Origin: GCA-003244245 sp035606945
GTDB taxonomy: Bacteria; Actinomycetota; Actinomycetes; Mycobacteriales; Pseudonocardiaceae
Assembly: GCA_035606945.1 (NCBI GenBank)
Contig: DATNDR010000004.1
Span: 13,828 to 77,827, forward strand
Direction: 5' to 3'
Length of the DNA: 64,000 nucleotides
The notes beneath the pieces are model-generated. The model saw nothing but the letters and a program-made list of their open reading frames with translations. It was not told where the DNA came from and did no database searches. The first letter of the stretch is position 1. Each line of letters starts with the position of its first letter. A program made the translations under genes and the position numbers. Below are positions 1 through 8,672 of the stretch, in pieces.

Positions 1-506
1 CAGTTGACCTGCTGTCTCGCCAGGGCGGCGCCGGCACGCTCAGCGATCCGGCTGAGTATGCGGCCGCGTTGAGCAAGCAGGATCCCATGACGATGGTGTC
101 CGACCTGCAACAGGCGCTGTCCGCGCTGTCGGCGGCCGGGGCCGGAGACCGGCTCGGCATCACGGGTTTCTGCTTCGGTGGCGGCATGACCTGGAACGCC
201 CTCGCCGCCGGTACCCAGGTCAAGGCGGCGGTGCCCTTCTACGGCCCGCCGCCGAAGAACCTGGCCGGGCTGGCCACCACCCCGGCCGCAGTATTCGCCA
301 TCTATGCCGAGCGTGACACCCGGATCACCAGCTCGAAAGACCAGATCGAGCAACAGCTGCGCCGCACTGGCCGTCCGTACCGGATCACCGTCTACCCCGG
401 TGTGGACCACGCGTTTCACAACGACACCGGCCCGCGCTACAACGCGACCCAGGCCGAAGCGGCCTGGGTCGCCACCATCGAGTGGTTCCAGCGCTACCTG
501 CCCTAG
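1..506 (+). CDS. Dienelactone hydrolase family protein (C-terminal part, cut by window edge)
   Basis: The reading frame is open from base 3 and enters from the left, so only the last 167 or so residues are visible. It has the alpha/beta-hydrolase features of dienelactone hydrolases: nucleophile elbow GFCFGGG with the Cys nucleophile typical of this family rather than Ser, an acid in AERDTRI, and the catalytic His in GVDHAFHND. The family hydrolyses dienelactone-type lactones in the cytoplasm; the true substrate cannot be read. The stop codon TAG (504-506) shares a CTAG with the stop of the convergent antiporter gene. Confidence 0.88.
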   Translation, partial: VDLLSRQGGAGTLSDPAEYAAALSKQDPMTMVSDLQQALSALSAAGAGDRLGITGFCFGGGMTWNALAAGTQVKAAVPFYGPPPKNLAGLATTPAAVFAIYAERDTRITSSKDQIEQQLRRTGRPYRITVYPGVDHAFHNDTGPRYNATQAEAAWVATIEWFQRYLP

Positions 507-1616
507 GCGGGGGTGGGGGTGGAGACCGGGGCGGGGGCGGTGTGCATGACGGCCAGGGCGATCGATCTGCACCGCCGCGACGATGAACGGCAGTGAAGTG
601 GCCTGCAGGAACCCGGCCGCCATGGTGCGCCGCATGCCCAGCTGGGAGCGGTACAGCAGCGCGGGTAGCGCCCGCACCACGAACAGCGCGGCCAGGAACA
701 GCGGTACCTGCAGCAATGTCGAGGACGACGCGAACAGCGCCTTGGCGTCGAACATCACCCCGCTGGTGACGAAGAACACCGGGATCAAAAACCCGTAGCC
801 GATCGCGTCGAGCTTGACCTCGGTGTGCGGGTGCACGGTGGCCGCGTCGGCGTCGATCAGCCGCAGCACCGCTCCGGCCAGGAACGCCCCGAGAATCGCC
901 TCGAAACCCAATCCCTGGGCCAGCGCGAGAAACGCGACGAGCAGCAGCGTGGCGAACCGGATCCGGATCTGCGCGGTGGTGTCCATCAGCTTGGCGAACA
1001 CCCGCTCGGCGCGGGCGCTGCGCCCGGCCCGCATCAGCGCCACCGCCAGCAGCACCGCGACCAGCGCCAAGCCGGTCAGCAACAACAACCGCGCGGGCAG
1101 GCCGGTGGACTCCTCGGAGAACAACAGCGACAGCAGGATCACCGCGCCGAAGTCGGCGATCGACGCCGCGGCGATGATCTGCTGGCCGGTGGCGCCGCCT
1201 AGCTGGCCGGAATCTTTGAGTACCGGCACCACCAGCCCCAGCGACGTGGAGCACAGGATGATCGCGATGAGCAGCGGCGCCGAGGCGAACCCGCCGGCCG
1301 CCAGCAGCAGCGCGACACCGACCGCGATCGCGAAGGACACTACGAATCCGGTCAGCGCCAGGGTCAGTGGCCGCCCGCGCAGCTTGTGCACGTCGATCTC
1401 CAGACCGGCCAGGAACAGCAGGAATGCCAGGCCGATCAGGGCGAGCACCTGGACCGGCGCGTCGACGTGCACCCAGCCCAGCAGCGAGGGGCCGAGCACG
1501 ATGCCGGCCACGATCTCCAGCACGGGTGAGGGCACCCGCAATGCAGGCACGGCGTTGACCACCAGCGGTGCGACGAACGCCACCACCACGATGATCAGCA
1601 GGTTGGTGAAGTGCAT
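503..1616 (-). pseudogene. CPA2-type cation/proton antiporter, apparently frameshifted near its 3' end
   Basis: From the ATG at 1616 the minus strand encodes about 350 residues of a multi-pass membrane protein with KefB/NapA-type features (VPSPVLEIVAGIVLGPSLLG near the start, LEIDVHKLRGR, IAAASIADFGAVILL, LGAFLAGAVLR, GFLIPVFFVTSG, LQATSLPFIVAAVQI). At about 557-570 the family similarity stops. This frame then has no stop before the window edge, reading antisense through the hydrolase gene. A different frame ends ALAVMHTAPAP then TAG at 503-505, sharing the CTAG of the neighbouring stop. The last transmembrane part expected in the family, roughly 25-30 residues, seems to be missing around a repeated GATCG. 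This is either a real deletion or a sequencing/assembly error. Confidence 0.6.
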
Positions 1617-1635
1617 CGCCAGCCACCTCGTTTTC

Positions 1636-3006
1636 TCAGGCGGGTAGGTCCGCGAGGGCGTCGAGCATCCCGCGGTGGAACGTCGGGTAGGCGTAGATCA
1701 TCTGGCGCAGGGTGGTGACCGGCAGCCGGGCGTGCACCGCGAGGGTGAGCATGGACAGCACTTCACCCCCACGCGGGCCGACCGACGTCGCACCGACCAG
1801 CACGCCGCGGTCGGCATCGCACACCAGCTTGATCAGCCCTTCGTTGCCGGGGCCGTGGATGACGCCCCGGCTCGACGCCGGCACCGGCGCGCTGCCGGTG
1901 CGCACGTCCAGCCCGGCCGCGCGGGCAGCCGCCTCGGACAGCCCCACCGACCCGATCTCCGGATCGGTGAAGGTGACCCTGGGCAGCGCGGTGTAGTCGG
2001 CGGGATGCCCGGGGACGCCGAGGATGTCATCGGCGGCGACCCGGGCCTGGTACACGGCGAGGTGGGTGAACCCGCCGATGCCGGTGACGTCGCCGATCGC
2101 CCACAACCCGTCGGCGACCCGCATGCGGTCGTCGACGGCCACCGCGTGCGCTGACTCGTCTAGGCCCACCGACGCCAGCCCGGTGCCGCGCAAGTGGGGA
2201 CGCCGCCCGACGGCGACGAGCAGCTGCTCACCCTCGACCGTGTCGCCGTCATCCAGCTCAACGGTGGTGCAGTGCACGGACCGGGAGACCGCGACCGCGC
2301 GCCGCCCGGTACGCAGGATTAGCCCTTCGGCTGTCAACACCGCTGCGACCACTGCGCTGGCTTCCGGCTCTTCGGCCGGCACCAGCCGATCGGCGCCTTC
2401 CACCACGGTGACCGCCGACCCGAACCGGCTGAACGCCTGGGCCAGCTCGAGACCGATGGCACCACCACCGAGCACGACCAGCGAACCGGGCGGCTCGGGA
2501 GCTTCGATCGCCTCCCGGTTGGTCCAGTAACCGGCCTCGGCCAGCCCCGGGATCGGTGGCCGGACCGGCGCGGAACCGGTAGCCAGCACCACGCCCACCG
2601 AGGCGGTGAACACCGTCTCACCGACCCGGACCCGCCGCGGCCCCACCATCGTCGCCTGGCCCCGGATGAACCGACCACCGTGCTTTTCGAACCGCTGCAC
2701 CGCGACGGTGTCGTCCCAGTTGTCGGTGGCCTCGGCGCGGATCCGATGGGCCACCGGGGCGTAGTCGGGATGCACTTGGGCGGTGCCGGCGAGCTGGCCG
2801 ACCCGCCCGGCCTCGGCGAGCGTCTCCGCCCCGCGAACGATCATCTTGCTGGGGATGCAGCCCCAGTACGGGCACTCCCCGCCGACGAGATCGCGCTCGA
2901 CGCCCAGCACGGTCAGCCCGGCATCGGCAAGCCGGGAGGCCACTTCCTCACCGCCGGGCCCCAGCCCGATCACCACCACGTCCACGTCCTGCGCGATACC
3001 TGTCAC
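1636..3006 (-). CDS. FAD-dependent pyridine nucleotide-disulfide oxidoreductase (dihydrolipoamide dehydrogenase-like)
   Basis: A class I flavoprotein disulfide reductase of 456 residues from GTG 3006, which has GAAGG upstream; the frame is open to a TTG at 3060 that only abuts the MFS gene. Seen: FAD-binding GLGPGGE near residue 15, redox disulfide GGECPYWGCIPSK near residue 45, NAD(P)-binding GGGAIGLELA in the middle, second FAD motif WAIGDVTG, and a dimerisation domain. The C-terminal His of the usual HPT..E motif of lipoamide dehydrogenase is replaced (AYPTFHRG), so the substrate is probably not lipoamide. The true electron acceptor is unknown. Confidence 0.85.
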   Translation of the reverse strand: MTGIAQDVDVVVIGLGPGGEEVASRLADAGLTVLGVERDLVGGECPYWGCIPSKMIVRGAETLAEAGRVGQLAGTAQVHPDYAPVAHRIRAEATDNWDDTVAVQRFEKHGGRFIRGQATMVGPRRVRVGETVFTASVGVVLATGSAPVRPPIPGLAEAGYWTNREAIEAPEPPGSLVVLGGGAIGLELAQAFSRFGSAVTVVEGADRLVPAEEPEASAVVAAVLTAEGLILRTGRRAVAVSRSVHCTTVELDDGDTVEGEQLLVAVGRRPHLRGTGLASVGLDESAHAVAVDDRMRVADGLWAIGDVTGIGGFTHLAVYQARVAADDILGVPGHPADYTALPRVTFTDPEIGSVGLSEAAARAAGLDVRTGSAPVPASSRGVIHGPGNEGLIKLVCDADRGVLVGATSVGPRGGEVLSMLTLAVHARLPVTTLRQMIYAYPTFHRGMLDALADLPA

Positions 3007-3056
3007 GGCTGATTGGAGCCTTCGAGCAGGGCTGCCGTTACACGTGATCGCGCGGT

Positions 3057-4316
3057 TCAACGAGCGGTCCGGGCGTCATAGCGCACGAAGGCCGGCACGA
3101 GCAGGACGAGCACCCCGATTCCGGCCAGGCAGGCCAGCCCGCCCGAGACGACCGACACCTGAGGGGTGAACGCAGTCGCCACCGCGCCCGCTTCCAGATC
3201 GCCCAGCCGCGGGCCACCCGTGACCACCACGATGAAGACCCCTTGCAACCGCCCCTGCATCCCCGGTGGGGTGGCGACCTGCAGGATCGTCGAGCGGTAG
3301 ACCGCGCTGACGGTGTCGGCCGCGCCCGCGACCGCGAGCAGCAGCAACCCCAACCACAGCGTCGAGGCGAGCCCGAACACCGTGATCGCCACCCCCCACG
3401 CCGCGATCGAGATCACCACCCCGAGCCCGTGACGGTGCACCCGGGCGATGGCCCCACCCAGCAACGTGGCGACGACCGCACCCACCGCGGGCGCGGCGTA
3501 GAGCAGGCCGGCAGTGCCGGCACCGCCGCTGTACCGGCGCTCGGCCAACGCGGGGAACAGCGACGTCGGACTCCCGAAGATCATCGCAATCAGGTCGGCG
3601 ACGAACGTCATCAACACCACTCGGCGTGCTGCCAGGAAACGCAGGCCCTCCACGACCGAGGCCAGCCCGGCCCGCTGGGCGCCGGTACCCGGTGGCAGCG
3701 ACGGCAGCCGTACCGCCGCGTAGAAGGCCCCCGCGAAGGACGCGACGTCGATCGCATACGCCCACCCGAAGCCACCGGCGGCCACCGCGACCCCGGCCAG
3801 CACCGGCCCGGCGATGACGGTGAGCTGCATGCTGCCGAAGGACAGCGTGTTGGCCGCCGGCAGCTTCTCGGCCCGCACCAGTTGCGGGATGATCGCCCGC
3901 CGGGCCGGCGAGTCGACCGCCGCGAACGCCGACTGCACGGCGACGCACCCGAACAGCACGCTGACCCGGTTGATGCCCAGCACCGCCTGGACCAGCAAGA
4001 CAACGCTGACCAGCATCGTGCCGGTCGAGGTCAGCAACACCAGCTTGCGGCGATCGACCGCGTCCGCGATCGACCCGCCGTAGAGCCCGAAGACCACCAG
4101 CGGGACGAAACCGGCGGCCCCGATCAATCCCACGTCCAGCGACGAACGGGTGATCGCGTACACCTGCAGTGGTACCGCGACGCGGGTCACCTGCGTGCCG
4201 ACCTGCGACACCGTCTGACCGGCGAACAACCGCCGGAAGGCCACCGACTCGCGCAGCGGCGATACATCGGAGGCGGCCGCCCGCAGGGCCCGACCGACCA
4301 GCGCGCCCAGTGCCAT
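3057..4316 (-). CDS. MFS transporter (EntS/MFS_3-like)
   Basis: A 419-residue major facilitator protein with about 12 hydrophobic segments. The N-terminus (ESVAFRRLFAGQTVSQVG) and the loop GGSIADAVDRRKLVL after the second or third helix match the EntS-like MFS_3 group, whose members export siderophores or drugs by proton antiport across the inner membrane. The substrate cannot be read. The gene lies directly upstream of the flavoprotein on the same strand and may share its transcript. It is divergent from the LuxR gene, with 168 nt between them. Confidence 0.85.
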   Translation of the reverse strand: MALGALVGRALRAAASDVSPLRESVAFRRLFAGQTVSQVGTQVTRVAVPLQVYAITRSSLDVGLIGAAGFVPLVVFGLYGGSIADAVDRRKLVLLTSTGTMLVSVVLLVQAVLGINRVSVLFGCVAVQSAFAAVDSPARRAIIPQLVRAEKLPAANTLSFGSMQLTVIAGPVLAGVAVAAGGFGWAYAIDVASFAGAFYAAVRLPSLPPGTGAQRAGLASVVEGLRFLAARRVVLMTFVADLIAMIFGSPTSLFPALAERRYSGGAGTAGLLYAAPAVGAVVATLLGGAIARVHRHGLGVVISIAAWGVAITVFGLASTLWLGLLLLAVAGAADTVSAVYRSTILQVATPPGMQGRLQGVFIVVVTGGPRLGDLEAGAVATAFTPQVSVVSGGLACLAGIGVLVLLVPAFVRYDARTAR

Positions 4317-4484
4317 GTCCCACCCAGCGTCGCACGCGCTGCTCGATGTGGGCAGGCCTGCTTCGGGCTCCAGACCACCGTGCTCGCCGACTGGCCCGCG
4401 GCTGGGCCATCACGGCGGCGCACCATCGCCGACTGATGTGACTCGTATCTTCCGCCGGGCGAATCGATCCGGGACGCTCACGGT

Positions 4485-6701
4485 GTGAGTGGGCCGACGT
4501 TGTTGGCTACCAAGCTGGCGCCGCCGTTGCGCCGCGGGTTGATGCATCGGCGGCGCCTGGTGCAGGTGCTCGACGGCGCGGCGCGCCACCGGTTGACCTT
4601 GCTCGTCGCCCCCGCCGGTTGGGGTAAGACCTCGCTGCTGGCCGACTGGCACACCACCGGGCGCCGGCAACGGATCGGCTGGCTGGCATTGGATCCGGAG
4701 GACAGCGACCCGGTGCGGTTCTGGAACTACCTGATCAGCGCGGTGCGCGCGGTGCTGCCCGGGGTGGGTGAACGCGCGCTGGCAACGCTGAGCATCCGCG
4801 GCCGGGCCTTGTATGACGCCGCCCTACCGGCGCTGATCAACGACCTCGCAACGCTCGACGAGGACGTCCACCTGGTACTGGACGACTACCACGTGCTGAC
4901 CGACCCGGAGCTGCACCGTTCGGTGGCCTACCTGCTGGCCCACCAACCACCACGGCTGCACCTGATGATCGCGACCCGCAGCGATCCCCCGTTGCCATTC
5001 GCGCGGCTGCGGGCCCACGGGGAAATCCTGGAGATCCGGGCCAAGGATCTGGCCTTCACCGACACCGAGGCCACCACCATGCTCAACGGGGCCCTGGCAC
5101 TGGGTCTCGACGTCGCCGACGTCAAGCGGCTATCCGCCCGCACCGAGGGTTGGGCCGCCGGGCTGTACCTGGCCGGGCTGTCCCTGCGGGAACACCCCGA
5201 CCGGGCCGCATTCGTCGCGGAGTTCCACGGCACCGACCGTTTCGTGCTCGATTTCCTCGGCTCCGAGGTGCTCGCGTCGCAGCCGGCTGACTTGCGCACC
5301 TTCCTGCTGGAGACCTCGATCCTGCCCCGGCTGTCAGCGTCACTGTGCCAGGCGGTGACCGGCCGGGCGGATAGCGCGGTTGCGCTGGAGCGCATCGAGC
5401 GATCTAACCTGTTCCTTGTCCCACTGGACTCCGAGCGGCACTGGTTCCGCTACCACCGCCTGTTCGGTGAGCTGCTCCGGCACGAACTCGGTGTCGCCGA
5501 ACCACAACGGGTCCCCGAACTGCACCGGCGGGCGGCTGCCTGGTTTCGAGCCGCGGGCCAGGTGAGCGAGGCGATCGACCACGCCGCGGCGGCGGGCGAT
5601 GTCGACGGCGCCGCCGAGCTCGTCGCCGGGCACTGGAACACCTGGTTCAACGCCGGACGGCTGGCCACCGTCGAGGGCTGGCTGGATCGGCTACCGCCTG
5701 GCGCGCAGCTCGCCGACCCGCGGCTGTGCGTGGCGCAGGCCTGGCTGTTACTGGACACCGGGCGGTTGGATGCCGTGGACCGGTGGCTCGCCGGGGCTGA
5801 GGCGGCCGCCGCCGACCCAGCTGACGCGGTGACGCTGCGCGAGATCGCGGTGCTGCGCACGGTGCACCGGTTCAAGATCGGCGACGTGGGGGCCAGCCAT
5901 CTCGCGGCCCGCCGGGTACTCGAGCTCATCCACGGTGAGGTGTGCTTCGCCGGCACAGTCGCGTACGCCCTGCTGGGCGTGACGTTGTTCTGGAAGGGCG
6001 AACTGGCCGCGGCGTTGCGGCCGTTGACCGAAGCGGTCGCGCTGGCGCGGCGTACCGGCAACCTGCTCGGGGAGACCTACGCTCTGAGTTATCTCGCGTT
6101 GACCCACGCGGAGCAGGGAGAAGTCGGCGAAGGCCGGCGAGTGGCCGGGGCAGCACTGAGCCGGTCGGCAGAGCCGCTCGTGGCGGAACATTTCGTCACC
6201 GGGCTGGGGCACTTGGCGCAAGCGCTGGCTTTGGCGGCCACCGGTCAGGTGGAACAGGCAGCTGCGGCTGCGGCGAGGGCGGTACAACTGGCCCGGCGGG
6301 GCGGCGGCCGGCTGGAACTCGGCCTGGCGTTGGCCACCCACGCGCAGGCTCTGCTGGCCGCAGGAGAGGATGGCGCCCCGATGCTGGCCGAGGCCAAGCG
6401 GATAGTGCGCGCCTGCCGCGACCCGGGGTGGTTACCCGAGTTGCTGACCCGGCTGAGCCGCGCCACGACACCCGTCGGGCCGCGGCTGGTGCCGGACGGT
6501 ACCGCTGTGGTGGCTTTCAGCGACCGGGAGCGGCAACTGTTACCGCTGCTCGCCGGCACGCTGTCGCAACGGGAGATCGGAGCGGTGCTGCATCTGTCGC
6601 TCAACACCGTCAAAACCCACAGCCGCATGCTGTACCGGAAGCTGGGCGCAAGCTCTCGAGCCGACGCCGTCCAGCGCGCTCGGCGCATCGGGCTGCTATA
6701 A
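4485..6701 (+). CDS. LuxR family transcriptional regulator (MalT/LAL type)
   Basis: A 738-residue large ATP-binding LuxR regulator. Walker A APAGWGKTS lies at residues 42-50 and a Walker B-like LVLDDYHVL near residue 130. A helical TPR-like middle follows. The C-terminal LuxR helix-turn-helix runs from FSDRERQLLPLLAGTLSQRE through LSLNTVKTH to the end. Such proteins are NTP-dependent activators whose ligand binds the helical middle. It is shorter than many LALs. The start is GTG; no strong ribosome site is seen. The target is unknown; the divergent MFS gene is the obvious candidate. Confidence 0.87.
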   Translation: MSGPTLLATKLAPPLRRGLMHRRRLVQVLDGAARHRLTLLVAPAGWGKTSLLADWHTTGRRQRIGWLALDPEDSDPVRFWNYLISAVRAVLPGVGERALATLSIRGRALYDAALPALINDLATLDEDVHLVLDDYHVLTDPELHRSVAYLLAHQPPRLHLMIATRSDPPLPFARLRAHGEILEIRAKDLAFTDTEATTMLNGALALGLDVADVKRLSARTEGWAAGLYLAGLSLREHPDRAAFVAEFHGTDRFVLDFLGSEVLASQPADLRTFLLETSILPRLSASLCQAVTGRADSAVALERIERSNLFLVPLDSERHWFRYHRLFGELLRHELGVAEPQRVPELHRRAAAWFRAAGQVSEAIDHAAAAGDVDGAAELVAGHWNTWFNAGRLATVEGWLDRLPPGAQLADPRLCVAQAWLLLDTGRLDAVDRWLAGAEAAAADPADAVTLREIAVLRTVHRFKIGDVGASHLAARRVLELIHGEVCFAGTVAYALLGVTLFWKGELAAALRPLTEAVALARRTGNLLGETYALSYLALTHAEQGEVGEGRRVAGAALSRSAEPLVAEHFVTGLGHLAQALALAATGQVEQAAAAAARAVQLARRGGGRLELGLALATHAQALLAAGEDGAPMLAEAKRIVRACRDPGWLPELLTRLSRATTPVGPRLVPDGTAVVAFSDRERQLLPLLAGTLSQREIGAVLHLSLNTVKTHSRMLYRKLGASSRADAVQRARRIGLL

Positions 6702-6727
6702 GAACACCAGAGTTCGTCGATATACGC

Positions 6728-6756
6728 TTGACATAATCTATGTTCACAACTGTAAT
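6728..6756 (+). promoter_or_regulatory. Promoter with inverted repeat in the spacer, upstream of the MerR gene
   Basis: A -35 TTGACA (6728-6733) and a -10 TGTAAT (6751-6756) are 17 nt apart. The spacer contains ACATA-ATC-TATGT, a perfect 5-bp inverted repeat (6731-6743). MerR regulators typically bind inverted repeats in such spacers. The words TTGAC and AATCTAT followed by GTT recur at the hsp20 promoter (7666-7693). An ATG at 6740 lies inside this promoter and so is unlikely to be the regulator's start. Confidence 0.55.
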
Positions 6757-6820
6757 TACGGAGTGCGGCGATCCGGCCGAGTCGTCGGGTCCCTGTGGTT
6801 TTGGAGGGAGCCATCGAAAG

Positions 6821-7156
6821 TTGGGTGTGGAGCGGCTCGACGATGAGGATTTCCCGGCGTTGAGCATGGGACAGGCAGCGGAGCTGTTGGGCGTTCAGCC
6901 GGCATTTCTCCGCAGTCTGGACGCCGCCGAAGTGCTACGGCCGGGTCGTTCAAGCGGCGGCCATCGCCGCTACTCGCGCCGTGAGCTGGTGCTGGCTTCA
7001 CGGATCCGGGCGCTGTTCGACGAAGGCCTGAGTTTGGATGCCGCGCACCGCATCGTCATGCTGGAAGATCAACTCGAGGGTGCGCGCCAGCGGATCACCG
7101 AGCTGGAGCAGCGCCTGGGTGAGCGCGGCTGGGGTCGGCGCCGAGAACAATTCTAA
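6821..7156 (+). CDS. MerR family transcriptional regulator (HspR-like)
   Basis: A small MerR protein of about 111 residues. The winged-helix part reads SMGQAAELLGVQPAFLRSLD, then GRSSGGHRRYSRREL, and is followed by a coiled coil (LEDQLEGARQRITELEQRL) for dimerisation. There is no metal-binding Cys. I chose TTG 6821, 12 nt after GGAGGG; GTG 6827 is also possible. The ATG at 6740 lies inside the predicted promoter. Its neighbours are a J-domain gene and hsp20, as with HspR-type repressors of chaperone genes, and promoter similarity suggests autoregulation together with hsp20 control. The role is inferred. Confidence 0.8.
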   Translation: MGVERLDDEDFPALSMGQAAELLGVQPAFLRSLDAAEVLRPGRSSGGHRRYSRRELVLASRIRALFDEGLSLDAAHRIVMLEDQLEGARQRITELEQRLGERGWGRRREQF

Positions 7157-7194
7157 GGGCGACGACGAGCGACCGGCGCTCGTTTCCCCGCAGA

Positions 7195-7593
7195 TCAAGG
7201 CGGGTCCAGATGGCGGCGCACTGGTCCCACTCTGATCCAGGTTTGAGAGCTGGACGTACTGCTACGTCGATGCACGGGGATGCGGATCCCAGTGGATGCT
7301 GCTGTCGACCGGTGGGTTCGGGCGCGGTCATAGCCGGCACGGCGCGTCGGGTCACGAAGAACGGCATAGGCGTGCAGCACCTGCGCCAAGCTGGGCTGAG
7401 CGGAGTCACCGAGATTTTCTGGAACGCAGTGCTGGCCATGGGTATCGGGGTGAAGCTGGCGCAGCCGCCGCCGGTAGGCGCTGGTCAACGCGCCGATCTC
7501 GGCGTTCGGTGACACATCCAGGATGGCGTACAAGTCGTCGTCGCCGAGCTGATCCATGCCGCGAGGGTCCCCTGGGTGCTGGCTGCCTGTCAT
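7195..7593 (-). CDS. J-domain (DnaJ-like) protein
   Basis: A 132-residue protein with an N-terminal J domain: DDDLYAILDVSPNAEIGALT, helix II YRRRLRQ, the diagnostic HPD loop (LHPDTHG), and helix IV VLRDPTRRAGYDRAR. The remaining 35 or so residues are a Ser/Arg-rich tail without Gly/Phe or zinc-finger domains, so it is a class III J protein that would stimulate DnaK ATPase. The ATG at 7593 has AGGAGG nine nt upstream. It is divergent from hsp20 and shares the 200-bp regulatory gap, which fits a chaperone pair. Confidence 0.8.
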   Translation of the reverse strand: MTGSQHPGDPRGMDQLGDDDLYAILDVSPNAEIGALTSAYRRRLRQLHPDTHGQHCVPENLGDSAQPSLAQVLHAYAVLRDPTRRAGYDRARTHRSTAASTGIRIPVHRRSSTSSSQTWIRVGPVRRHLDPP

Positions 7594-7665
7594 CGCCGCG
7601 GCCTCCTGTGTGGTCTCTCATCGGTGTGTGTCACGGTACTGGACTCCGACCGCAGTATGTTCCTC

Positions 7666-7693
7666 TTGACTAGATAAAATCTATAGTTATCAT
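7666..7693 (+). promoter_or_regulatory. hsp20 promoter with inverted-repeat operator candidate
   Basis: A -35 TTGACT (7666-7671) and a -10 TATCAT (7688-7693) are 16 nt apart. The inverted repeat TAGAT-AAA-ATCTA (7671-7683) sits in the spacer. TTGAC and AATCTATAGTT resemble the MerR gene's own promoter at 6728-6756. The leader that would follow is about 92 nt long and holds a GGGCTG/CAGCCC hairpin (7703-7720) and a tandem repeat of GTGAGTGACCC (7721-7744). Confidence 0.55.
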
Positions 7694-7792
7694 TGCAGGT
7701 ATGGGCTGGCAGCGCAGCCCGTGAGTGACCCAGTGAGTGACCCTCGTAAGTGACGTAGTGGCATCGCCCCACACAGGGAAGGAGAGCTTGCG

Positions 7793-8224
7793 ATGCTGAT
7801 GCGTACCGACCCGTTCCGGGAGCTGGATCGCCTGACCCAACAGTTCTTCGGCACCAACGGGACGACGGCCCGCCCGGCGGTGATGCCGATGGATGCCTAC
7901 CGCCATGGCGAGGACTTCGTCGTCGAGTTCGACCTGCCCGGCGTCGACCCGGCCTCGATCGACCTGGACGTCGAGCGCAACGTGCTGACCGTCAAAGCGC
8001 AACGCCGGCCCACTGTGGGCGAAGGTGTGGAGCTGCAGGTCGCCGAGCGGCCGCGTGGAGTGTTCTCCCGCCAACTGTTCCTCGGCGACACTCTCGACGT
8101 CGACCGCATCGAGGCCGGCTACCACGCCGGCGTGCTCACCTTGCGAATCCCGGTCGCCGAGCAGGCCAAGCCTCGCAAGATCCAAGTCGCCTCGCGTGAG
8201 GAGACCAAACAGCTCAATGCCTGA
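7793..8224 (+). CDS. hsp20: Hsp20/alpha-crystallin family small heat-shock protein
   Basis: A 143-residue small heat-shock protein, the usual size for the family. After a short N-terminal arm (DPFRELDRLTQQFFG), the alpha-crystallin domain starts near residue 40 (VEFDLPGVDPASIDLDVE, NVLTVKAQR) and ends with the diagnostic GVLTLRIPVAEQAKPRKI. It would form oligomers that hold unfolding proteins for DnaK. GGAAGGAGAG precedes the ATG. Regulation is probably by the nearby MerR-type protein (see 7666-7693). Confidence 0.93.
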   Translation: MLMRTDPFRELDRLTQQFFGTNGTTARPAVMPMDAYRHGEDFVVEFDLPGVDPASIDLDVERNVLTVKAQRRPTVGEGVELQVAERPRGVFSRQLFLGDTLDVDRIEAGYHAGVLTLRIPVAEQAKPRKIQVASREETKQLNA

Positions 8225-8324
8225 CCGCCGGTGGCCTCGCCGCGGTTTCCACGTCTGCGGCGGGGCCACGCCTACCCCGCACATCCGGTGATTCACGAAG
8301 GCTCTACATCCTCGGGAGTGGCGG

Positions 8325-8672
8325 ATGACTCACGTCATAGACCACGGCGAGCAGGGGAGGGCCGCACCATTCGACGTCGTGGTCTCTCAAGAAAGCGGGC
8401 GCACTGCGGTGTACCTGCGGGGCGAGCTGGACGCGAGCACAGCACCCCGCTTGGAATCCCTACTGGACCAGCTGCGTCATGACGGCCACCACCAGATCGC
8501 CCTGGACCTTTTCCAACTGGCCTTCCTCGGCGCCGCCGGGCTACGGGTCTTAGTCCGCACCCATCACGCCCTGCACGCCACCGGCGGCACGCTCCTGCTC
8601 ACCCGGCCCGCCCGGATGGTGCACCGCATCCTGGCGATCACTGGGCTGGATGCCGTATTGATCATCCAGTGA
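8325..8672 (+). CDS. STAS domain protein (anti-sigma factor antagonist-like)
   Basis: A 115-residue single STAS domain: VYLRGELDASTAPRLESLLD and HHQIALDLFQLAFLGAAGLR. Family members such as SpoIIAA/RsbV bind and neutralise anti-sigma kinases, switched by phosphorylation of a Ser in the D-S-S-G-L loop. Here that loop reads LGAAGL, so the usual phospho-acceptor Ser is absent and the protein may act constitutively or serve as a scaffold. It lies 130 nt ahead of a sigma factor gene. A GGGAG ribosome site precedes the ATG. Confidence 0.82.
   Translation: MTHVIDHGEQGRAAPFDVVVSQESGRTAVYLRGELDASTAPRLESLLDQLRHDGHHQIALDLFQLAFLGAAGLRVLVRTHHALHATGGTLLLTRPARMVHRILAITGLDAVLIIQ

Noticed and set aside
385..1626. 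A 413-residue minus-strand ORF over the antiporter
   Set aside because: It is an Arg/Ala/Gly-rich shadow frame. The adjacent frame, from ATG 1616, encodes a recognisable multi-pass antiporter.
6740..6820. Extended N-terminus of the MerR regulator from ATG 6740
   Set aside because: The ATG lies inside a good -35/-10 promoter, and the extra 27 residues have no family similarity. A ribosome site precedes 6821.
6728..7693. HspR HAIR operators
   Set aside because: The inverted repeats differ from CTTGAGT-N7-ACTCAAG. I keep them as a different operator candidate.
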